Source of the DNA: an uncultured Ferrovibrio sp.
GTDB lineage: Bacteria > Pseudomonadota > Alphaproteobacteria > Ferrovibrionales > Ferrovibrionaceae
DNA: 64,000 bases
Direction: 5' to 3'
Assembly: GCF_937960835.1 (NCBI RefSeq)
Contig: NZ_CALGPC010000018.1
Location: 62,001 to 126,000 of the forward strand
Shown in pieces: positions 58,366 to 64,000 of the stretch; the first letter of the stretch is position 1; the number at the start of each line of letters is the position of its first letter. The translations under genes were made by a program, and so were the position numbers. A model generated the notes under the pieces. It did not search any database. It saw only the letters and a list, made by a program, of their open reading frames with translations, and was not told the origin of the DNA.

Positions 58366-59694
58366 ATGCGGCTCAGCAGCTATTTCCTCCCTGTTCTTAA
58401 AGAGAATCCGAGCGAGGCCCAGATCGTCAGTCACCGGCTGATGCTGCGCGCCGGCCTGATCCGGCAATCGGCCGCCGGCATCTATACCTGGCTGCCCTTG
58501 GGTTTTCGCGTGCTCAAGAAGATCGAGCAGATCGTTCGTGAGGAGCAGGATGCCGCCGGCGCCCAGGAATTGCTGATGCCGACCATCCAGCCTGCGGAGC
58601 TTTGGCAAAAGAGCGGGCGATACGACGATTACGGCAAGGAGATGCTGCGCATCACCGACCGCCACGAGCGCCCCTTGCTTTACGGTCCGACCAACGAGGA
58701 AATGCTGACCGATATTGTCGCCTCGGAATGGAAGAGCTATCGCGATCTGCCGAAGATCCTCTATCACATCCAGTGGAAGTTCCGCGACGAGGTGCGTCCG
58801 CGCTTCGGTGTCATGCGCGGCCGTGAATTCCTGATGAAGGATGCCTATTCCTTCGATCTCGACAAAGCCGGCGCGCGCCGTTCGTACAACCGGATGTTCG
58901 TCGCCTATCTGCGCACCTTCGCACGCCTGGGCCTGAAGGCGATCCCGATGCAGGCCGACACCGGTCCCATCGGCGGCGACCTGTCGCATGAATTCATCAT
59001 CCTGGCCGAGACCGGCGAAAGTGGTGTCTTCTGCGACAAGGCGCTGGTCGAGCGCGACGTGCTGAACGAGGCGGTTGATTACAACGGCGATCTTCAGCCG
59101 ATCGTCGATAGCTGGACGGCGCCTTACGCCGCCACCGACGAGAAGCACGATGTCGCCCGCTTTGAGGCCCTGCCGAAGGATCGCCAGATCGCCGCACGCG
59201 GTATCGAGGTTGGCCATATCTTCTATTTCGGCACCAAGTATTCCAAGCCGATGGGGGCGGTGGTGCAGGGGCCAAATGGCGAGAGCATCACCTTGGAAAT
59301 GGGCTCTTACGGCATCGGGGTGTCGCGTCTGGTTGGCGCCATCATCGAGGCCAGCCATGACGACAATGGCATCATCTGGCCCATGAGCATCGCGCCCTTC
59401 CATGTCGGCCTGATTAATCTCAAGGTTGGTGATGCCGATTGCGACAAGGCCTGCGACGATCTTTATGCCAAGCTTAAGACGGCCGGCTTCGATGTGCTCT
59501 ATGAGGACCGCGACGAGCGTGCCGGCGCCAAATTCGCCACCATGGACCTGATCGGTCTGCCGTATCAGATCACCGTCGGTCCGCGCGGCCTGAAGTCCGG
59601 GCTGGTTGAGGTGAAGAACCGCGCTACCGGCGAGAAGGAAGAGCTGAGTATCGAGGCTGCGCTCAACAAGCTTGCCCAGGCAAAACCGGCCTGA
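58366..59694 (+). CDS. proS: prolyl-tRNA synthetase, short type without editing insert
   Basis: This 442-residue class II synthetase begins MRLSSYFLPVLKENPSEAQI and has motif 2 region FRDEVRPRFGVMRGREFLMK and motif 3 GSYGIGVSRLVGAIIE. The anticodon-binding domain (YEDRDERAGAKFATMDLIGL) closes it. Typical bacterial ProRS proteins of about 570 residues have a cis-editing insert between motifs 2 and 3; here the sequence passes directly from TGPIGGDLSHEFIILAE to the next core part, so the insert is absent. Proofreading must be in trans, for example by a YbaK-type protein. Confidence 0.95.
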   Translation: MRLSSYFLPVLKENPSEAQIVSHRLMLRAGLIRQSAAGIYTWLPLGFRVLKKIEQIVREEQDAAGAQELLMPTIQPAELWQKSGRYDDYGKEMLRITDRHERPLLYGPTNEEMLTDIVASEWKSYRDLPKILYHIQWKFRDEVRPRFGVMRGREFLMKDAYSFDLDKAGARRSYNRMFVAYLRTFARLGLKAIPMQADTGPIGGDLSHEFIILAETGESGVFCDKALVERDVLNEAVDYNGDLQPIVDSWTAPYAATDEKHDVARFEALPKDRQIAARGIEVGHIFYFGTKYSKPMGAVVQGPNGESITLEMGSYGIGVSRLVGAIIEASHDDNGIIWPMSIAPFHVGLINLKVGDADCDKACDDLYAKLKTAGFDVLYEDRDERAGAKFATMDLIGLPYQITVGPRGLKSGLVEVKNRATGEKEELSIEAALNKLAQAKPA

Positions 59695-59704
59695 TCGGAG
59701 TCCC

Positions 59705-60958
59705 ATGCCGTTTTTCTCGCGCTTCGAATGGATGCTGGCGCTGCGATATCTTCGGGCGCGGCGCCAGGAGGGCTTCATATCGGTGATCGCGGTGTTCAGC
59801 TTCCTCGGCATCATGCTGGGGGTCGCGACCCTGATCATCGTCATGAGCGTGATGAACGGTTTCCGCGCCGAGCTGCTGGACCGCATCCTCGGTCTGAATG
59901 GCCATCTCACCATCCAGGCCGAGGCAGGGCTGCACCTGAAGGACTATGACCGCGTGGCCGAGATCGTCGCCGCTGTGCCGGGTGTGACGCTCGCCAATCC
60001 GATGATCGAAGGCCAGGTTATGGCCACCGCCAATAATGTTGCCGCCGGTGTGGTTGTGCGCGGCATCCGTCAGGCCGATCTGAGCCGTGAAAGCGCTGTC
60101 GCCAACGGAATCCGCGAAGGCTCCTTGCAGGATTTCGACAGCGACGACGTGGTGGTGGTCGGCCATCGCCTGGCGCGCAAGCTGGGGCTTAGGCTGGGCG
60201 ATCAGATCACCCTGATCTCGCCGCAAAGCACGGCCACGCCCTTCGGCACGGTGCCGCGCCTGGCGCGTTATGAGATTGCCGGCATCTTCGATGTCGGCAT
60301 GTTCGAATACGATTCGAACTTCGTCTACATGCCTTTCCAGGCAGCGCAGACCTATTTCCGTCTGCCGGACATGGCCAGCGCTGTGGAAGTACGCCTCAGC
60401 GAACCGGAACAGGCGCGGCGTGTGGCCCGTGAAATCAGCCAGCGGCTTGGTCCGAATTACCGGTTGTATGACTGGCAGCAGGCCAATGCCCATTTTGTCA
60501 ATGCGCTTGATGTCGAGCGCAACGTGATGTTCCTGATCCTGACGCTGATCATCGTGGTGGCGGCCTTCAACATCATTTCCAGCATGATCATGCTGGTTAA
60601 AGACAAGGGCCGCGACATCGCCATTCTGCGCACCATGGGCACGGCACGCGGCACCATCATGCGTGTCTTCGTCATCGCTGGCGCCAGCATCGGCGTGGTC
60701 GGCACCGCCAGCGGTTTTGTGCTCGGTCTGGCCTTTGCGCTGAATATCGAGACGATCCGGCAGTGGCTGCAGAACCTTACCGGCACTGAGCTTTTCTCGG
60801 CCGAAATCTACTTCCTCTCCAAGCTGCCGGCCAAGGTTGATTCCAGCCAGGTACTTTATGTGGTGCTGATGGGGCTGGCGCTGTCCTTCCTGGCGACGCT
60901 TTATCCCTCATGGCGCGCCGCCCGCCTCGATCCGGTGGAGGCGCTGCGCTATGAGTGA
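59705..60958 (+). CDS. lolC: lipoprotein-releasing ABC transporter permease
   Basis: This 417-residue membrane protein has the LolC/LolE layout: first span (GFISVIAVFSFLGIMLGVAT), a large periplasmic domain, then three spans near the C-terminus (NVMFLILTLIIVVAAFNIIS, FVIAGASIGVVGTASGFVLG, VLYVVLMGLALSFLATLYP). SVMNGFRAELLDRILGLNGH is characteristic. ATG at 59705 has CGGAG upstream. Only one permease gene accompanies lolD, so the complex may contain two copies of this subunit (LolF-like), an inference. Confidence 0.92.
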   Translation: MPFFSRFEWMLALRYLRARRQEGFISVIAVFSFLGIMLGVATLIIVMSVMNGFRAELLDRILGLNGHLTIQAEAGLHLKDYDRVAEIVAAVPGVTLANPMIEGQVMATANNVAAGVVVRGIRQADLSRESAVANGIREGSLQDFDSDDVVVVGHRLARKLGLRLGDQITLISPQSTATPFGTVPRLARYEIAGIFDVGMFEYDSNFVYMPFQAAQTYFRLPDMASAVEVRLSEPEQARRVAREISQRLGPNYRLYDWQQANAHFVNALDVERNVMFLILTLIIVVAAFNIISSMIMLVKDKGRDIAILRTMGTARGTIMRVFVIAGASIGVVGTASGFVLGLAFALNIETIRQWLQNLTGTELFSAEIYFLSKLPAKVDSSQVLYVVLMGLALSFLATLYPSWRAARLDPVEALRYE

Positions 60959-61628
60959 GGTGCTGCGTCTGGAAGGCATTCGCCGCGTCTTCAAGCAAGG
61001 CGGCGAGAAGATCGAAGTGCTGCGCGGCGTCGATCTCTCGGTCAAGGGTGGCGAGATCGTCGCCTTGCTGGGGCCTTCAGGCTCGGGCAAATCGACCTTG
61101 CTGCATATCGCCGGCCTGTTGGAGCAGCCGACCTCCGGTACCATCGTCATCGGTGGCCAGGATTGCAGCAAGATGGGTGAGCAGGAGCGCACGCTGACGC
61201 GCCGACACCGTATCGGCTTTGTTTACCAGTATCACCATCTGCTGCCGGAATTCTCCGCTATCGAAAATGCCGCCATGCCGTTGCGCGTGCGTGGACAGGA
61301 CAAGGCCGAGGCACATCGCACTGCGCGGCAGTTGCTGGAGCATCTGGGACTTGGCCATCGTCTCGATCACCGGCCGGCGCGGCTTTCGGGCGGCGAGCAG
61401 CAGCGTGTTGCGATTGCCCGCGCCGTGGTGGGCAGGCCGGATCTGCTGCTGGCCGATGAGCCGACCGGCAATCTGGACGAAAAGACCGCCGAAACGGTCT
61501 TCGCTGAGCTGCTCGGTCTGGTCCGCAACGCCGGCATCGGTGCGCTGATCGCTACTCATAACCTGGACCTCGCCCAGCGCATGGACCGCGTTGTCACCCT
61601 GCATGAAGGCCTGTTGCAGGCGGTGTAG
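60951..61628 (+). CDS. lolD: lipoprotein-releasing ABC transporter ATP-binding protein
   Basis: This 225-residue ATPase has Walker A LLGPSGSGKSTLLHIAGLLE, the LolD-type Q-loop IGFVYQYHHLLPEFSAIENA, signature LSGGEQQRVAIARAVV and Walker B LLLADEPTGNLDE. It powers release of lipoproteins from the inner membrane to LolA. Its start overlaps the end of lolC by 8 bases. It is the last gene of the rightward run. Confidence 0.95.
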   Translation: MSEVLRLEGIRRVFKQGGEKIEVLRGVDLSVKGGEIVALLGPSGSGKSTLLHIAGLLEQPTSGTIVIGGQDCSKMGEQERTLTRRHRIGFVYQYHHLLPEFSAIENAAMPLRVRGQDKAEAHRTARQLLEHLGLGHRLDHRPARLSGGEQQRVAIARAVVGRPDLLLADEPTGNLDEKTAETVFAELLGLVRNAGIGALIATHNLDLAQRMDRVVTLHEGLLQAV

Positions 61629-61662
61629 GGCGTGAAGCCACCGCCCGGCGGGCTGACACTAG

Positions 61663-62676
61663 TTAGGAAACCTCAGCCCAAGTCCCCGTTCGCGCCAGTT
61701 GCGGCGCGTATTCCGGTTCGGTCCAACGCATCGGCAGGGCGCCGCGGATCAGCCGGCTTTCCTCAACCTCCAGCCGCAGTAGCCGCAGCGCGCCCGGGAA
61801 GGCGTCGATCGCCGGGTCTTCCAGCACCACGGACGCCGCGCCGGTGAGTTGCAGCAGGTTGCCGCTGGCGAAATCGACGAAGAGCATCCCGGCCCGCGGA
61901 TTGATCGCGATATTACCCAGCGTGTTGAAAAAGTTGTTACCGGCATAATCCGGTGCGGTCAGCACGCTGCGGCCATTCTGCTCTGTCACTCGTACGAAAC
62001 CCGGCTTGCCGCCGCGATGAGAGACATCGACGCCTTCTCTGGCGTCGCCATTGCCCGCCGCAGGCGAGGCCGTGGCGATGAAGAAAGTGTCGGCTTGCGC
62101 CGCCAATGCCTCGGCCTCGTCTGACAGCAGTGTGCCTTCGACCTGCACCGGATGCGGTTCAGCCATGGTTTCGGGCAGATCGATATAGCGCGGCTGCCGC
62201 GCCTGAATATATTGCGGGCAATTCCCGAAGCTCTGGTCCACATGGACCGTGAAGCCGTTCTCAGCCAATGCCGTGACGCGGCCATTCATCCGGTTGCGCC
62301 GCCTGGTATGCAGCTCGATGCCGAGCAGGCCCAGCGGCGCGCCCAGCTTCAGATGTCCGCTGAGAGGATCGGCGGGATTAGGCCGTGCCGCCAAAGTCAT
62401 CGTCTCGGCGTCCGGCGTCGTCACGAAACCGGGCTTGCCGGCGAGGATCGAGGCCCATGGGCGGCCCTGTGCATCCAGGCTGCCGACGAACATGTAGGGC
62501 AGCTTCTCGAACAGCTCGCGATGCTGATCCGGCATGAAGCTGCGGATCACCCGGCTGCCGGCCTGCGCCATACGCTCACGCGAACCGGCCAGCAATTGCA
62601 AAGCCTGCTCACCGGCGTGGAAGGCCTCGGCGGGTGATTGCTTTAGGGGGAGCTGATCGATGGGAAGTGGGCTCAT
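61663..62676 (-). CDS. pyridoxamine 5'-phosphate oxidase-family (FMN-binding split barrel) protein
   Basis: This 337-residue protein has two split-barrel-like halves: residues around MPDQHRELFEKLPYMFVGSL and DAQGRPWASILAGKPGFVTT, then PGFVRVTEQNGRSVLTAPDY and GNNFFNTLGNIAINPRAGML in the second half. These are features of PNPOx-like flavin proteins often found with glutathione S-transferases. The substrate is unknown; it may be a general reductase. It lies 24 bases downstream of the GST gene on the same strand. Confidence 0.8.
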   Translation of the reverse strand: MSPLPIDQLPLKQSPAEAFHAGEQALQLLAGSRERMAQAGSRVIRSFMPDQHRELFEKLPYMFVGSLDAQGRPWASILAGKPGFVTTPDAETMTLAARPNPADPLSGHLKLGAPLGLLGIELHTRRRNRMNGRVTALAENGFTVHVDQSFGNCPQYIQARQPRYIDLPETMAEPHPVQVEGTLLSDEAEALAAQADTFFIATASPAAGNGDAREGVDVSHRGGKPGFVRVTEQNGRSVLTAPDYAGNNFFNTLGNIAINPRAGMLFVDFASGNLLQLTGAASVVLEDPAIDAFPGALRLLRLEVEESRLIRGALPMRWTEPEYAPQLARTGTWAEVS

Positions 62677-62700
62677 GATCCTCTCCTGGCCGCGGGCTGG

Positions 62701-63342
62701 TCAGGCGACAGCGGCGTCTGGAACGTTCGCACGAGGCATGGCCATGAAGCCGGGCAGGGCTTCGATCCGCGTCAGCCAGGCAAGGATATTCGGATAGGGC
62801 TGCAATGAGATGCCACCCTCCGGCGCGCAGGCGGTGTAGCTGTACATTGCGACATCGGCGATGGTCGGATGGTCGCCGACGAGGAAGGGGCTGCGTGACA
62901 GATGTGCCTCCACGATGCCGTAAAGCTGCGCGGCGATGGCAAGCGGCATGGCCGGATCAAACTTGCGGCCGAAAACGCGGATGACACGCGCGAGCGCCGG
63001 GCCGAAGGCAAGCTGGCCAGCAGCGACCGACAGCCATTGCTGCACACGTGCGGCATTGGCCGGATCGCGCGGCAGCCAGCGGCCGCTCTCGTCATACCGG
63101 GTCGCCAGATAGACCAAAATCGCATTGCTGTCGGCGATGGTGAGGCCGCCATCCTCGATGACCGGCACCTGCCCAAAGGGATTCTTGGCCAGGAAGTCGG
63201 GACTCTTCTGGGCGCCCTTGGTGAGGTCGACATCGATCTTCTCAAACGGCAGCCCCAGCAGTGACAGCATCAGTTCAGCGCGATGCGCATGGCCCGACAG
63301 GGCGTTGCGATAGAGGCGGATCGGTTGGGCGGGCTTGGTCAT
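62701..63342 (-). CDS. glutathione S-transferase
   Basis: This 213-residue enzyme has an N-terminal thioredoxin-like domain (RLYRNALSGHAHRAELMLSL, FGQVPVIEDGGLTIADSNAI) with the cis-Pro and the Asp-Ser pair that bind glutathione, then an all-helical C-terminal domain. The Ser/Asn near the start may be the catalytic group. It is divergent from the LysR gene over 108 bases and upstream of the PNPOx-like gene, suggesting LysR control of both. Confidence 0.88.
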   Translation of the reverse strand: MTKPAQPIRLYRNALSGHAHRAELMLSLLGLPFEKIDVDLTKGAQKSPDFLAKNPFGQVPVIEDGGLTIADSNAILVYLATRYDESGRWLPRDPANAARVQQWLSVAAGQLAFGPALARVIRVFGRKFDPAMPLAIAAQLYGIVEAHLSRSPFLVGDHPTIADVAMYSYTACAPEGGISLQPYPNILAWLTRIEALPGFMAMPRANVPDAAVA

Positions 63343-63414
63343 GGCGTATCCTCGGTTCGCGTTTGCCGTTGCCCAACAGGATGCTCGTTTCTCAGAAAGA
63401 ATGAATATCTCAGT

Positions 63415-63445
63415 TTGACAAATAAATATTCCAGATTATGGAATA
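63415..63445. promoter_or_regulatory. LysR-type site and -35 element between the GST and LysR genes
   Basis: TTGACA (63415-63420) is a consensus -35 in the direction of the LysR gene. TATTCC (63427-63432), seven bases, GGAATA (63440-63445) is a perfect dyad of the T-N11-A kind bound by LysR proteins, and ends 5 bases before the LysR start. Binding here would repress lysR and may activate the GST gene. Confidence 0.45.
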
Positions 63446-63450
63446 ATCGG

Positions 63451-64000
63451 ATGGACCGTCTTCAGGCGATGCAAATCTTCGCCGCCGTGGCCGAAACCGA
63501 GAGCTTCGCCGCCGCGGCCCGCCGTCTGGGCCTGTCGCCGCCGGTGGTGACCCGGGCCGTGGCGGGGCTTGAGGAGCGGATCGGTACCCGGCTTTTGCAT
63601 CGTACGACCCGCAGTGTGCGCCTCACCGATGGCGGGCAGCGTTTCCTGAAAGATTGCCGCCGCATCCTTGCCGATATCGATGAGGCGGAGGCGGCGGCGG
63701 CCGGTCAGCACGCCGCCTTACGCGGCCGGATTGCGATCACCGCGCCGGTGATGTTCGGCCGCCTGCACGTGGCGCCGGCAGTCATGGGCTTCCTGGACCA
63801 GAACCCGCAGGTCTCGGCACGGCTGCTGCTGCTCGATCGCGTGGTCGACATGATGGAAGAGGGGATCGATGTCGCGGTGCGCATCGCGCATCTGACGGAT
63901 TCGGCCCTCATCGCTGTGAAGGTCGGGGAATTGCGGCGGGTCACCTGCGCCTCGACAACCTATCTGAAAAAGCATGGTGAGCCAAAAACGCCGGCCGATC
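63451..64000 (+). CDS. LysR-family transcriptional regulator, partial at the window edge
   Basis: ATG at 63451 opens a frame that runs without stop to the window end (183 codons). The N-terminal winged helix is clear: MDRLQAMQIFAAVAETESFA, AAARRLGLSPPVVTRAVAGL, EERIGTRLLHRTTRSVRLTD. The start of the effector domain (GRIAITAPVMFGRLHVAPAV) follows. The C-terminal part lies outside. It is divergent from the GST gene and probably controls it. Confidence 0.92.
   Translation, partial: MDRLQAMQIFAAVAETESFAAAARRLGLSPPVVTRAVAGLEERIGTRLLHRTTRSVRLTDGGQRFLKDCRRILADIDEAEAAAAGQHAALRGRIAITAPVMFGRLHVAPAVMGFLDQNPQVSARLLLLDRVVDMMEEGIDVAVRIAHLTDSALIAVKVGELRRVTCASTTYLKKHGEPKTPAD

Noticed and set aside
58339..59913. 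524-codon minus-strand frame opposite proS
   Set aside because: proS is certain from its motifs; the opposite frame shows no recognisable domain.

Overview
The window reads as chromosomal DNA of a GC-rich alphaproteobacterium, most likely from the Rhodospirillales or a related order. This placement is an inference. It rests on the AapJQMP amino-acid transporter, a short prolyl-tRNA synthetase without the editing insert, an RpoH-type sigma factor, ribonuclease J, and the run nuoA-N, birA, coaX, rnj, mce, DUF1467, proS, lolC, lolD. I see no prophage, insertion sequence, integrase, CRISPR array or plasmid gene. Gene density is high and operons are tight, with many 4-base ATGA overlaps.

Layout. 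Positions 1-7,700 hold a catabolic and uptake locus: a leftward acyl-CoA ligase (cut by the window edge), a crotonase and a TetR regulator, divergent from a five-gene rightward operon (branched-chain-type ABC transporter plus alpha/beta hydrolase). Two near-identical 16-bp dyads lie between the two arms. Positions 7,700-12,800 hold a Zur-like regulator with a histidine-rich head, a YbaK-type tRNA deacylase, an enoyl-CoA isomerase-like crotonase, cystathionine beta-lyase, an M20 peptidase and a YqaA/DedA membrane protein. Positions 12,800-17,040 are aapJQMP. Positions 17,000-26,300 hold azlCD with a divergent CGNR regulator, an HWE histidine kinase with a stand-alone receiver, and a leftward set containing a GNAT enzyme, mercaptopyruvate sulfurtransferase, AlaX, cysteine synthase, a Nudix hydrolase, a GGCT-like protein and a receiver/LuxR regulator. 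Positions 26,400-31,000 hold two divergent regulator/reductase pairs (HxlR with an imine-reductase-like enzyme; TetR with a flavodoxin-fold quinone reductase), a LysE exporter and two unknown proteins.

Positions 31,200-39,100 are mixed housekeeping: tRNA-Asn, a PaaI-type thioesterase, a striking 10-bp-phased repeat upstream of rplM-rpsI, two unknown membrane-anchored coiled-coil proteins, a MoxR/VWA pair, a cysteine-rich MarR regulator, a sigma-32-type factor and tRNA-Asp. Positions 39,142-53,409 encode all fourteen subunits of respiratory complex I, in canonical order and without inserted genes. From there the same strand continues with biotin ligase, type III pantothenate kinase, ribonuclease J, methylmalonyl-CoA epimerase, a DUF1467 protein, a structured intergenic stretch, a small exported protein, proS and the LolC/LolD lipoprotein-release pair. 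The right edge holds a PNPOx-family protein, a glutathione S-transferase and a divergent LysR regulator cut by the window end.

Most of the window is ordinary core genome. The least explained elements are the helically phased decamer array before rplM, the paired coiled-coil membrane proteins beside rpsI, the hairpin that may hide the ribosome-binding site of an unknown gene at 30,053, a 33-codon leader ORF coupled to the transporter operon, the MarR protein with a cysteine tail and twin operators, and the structured intergenic region near 57,500.
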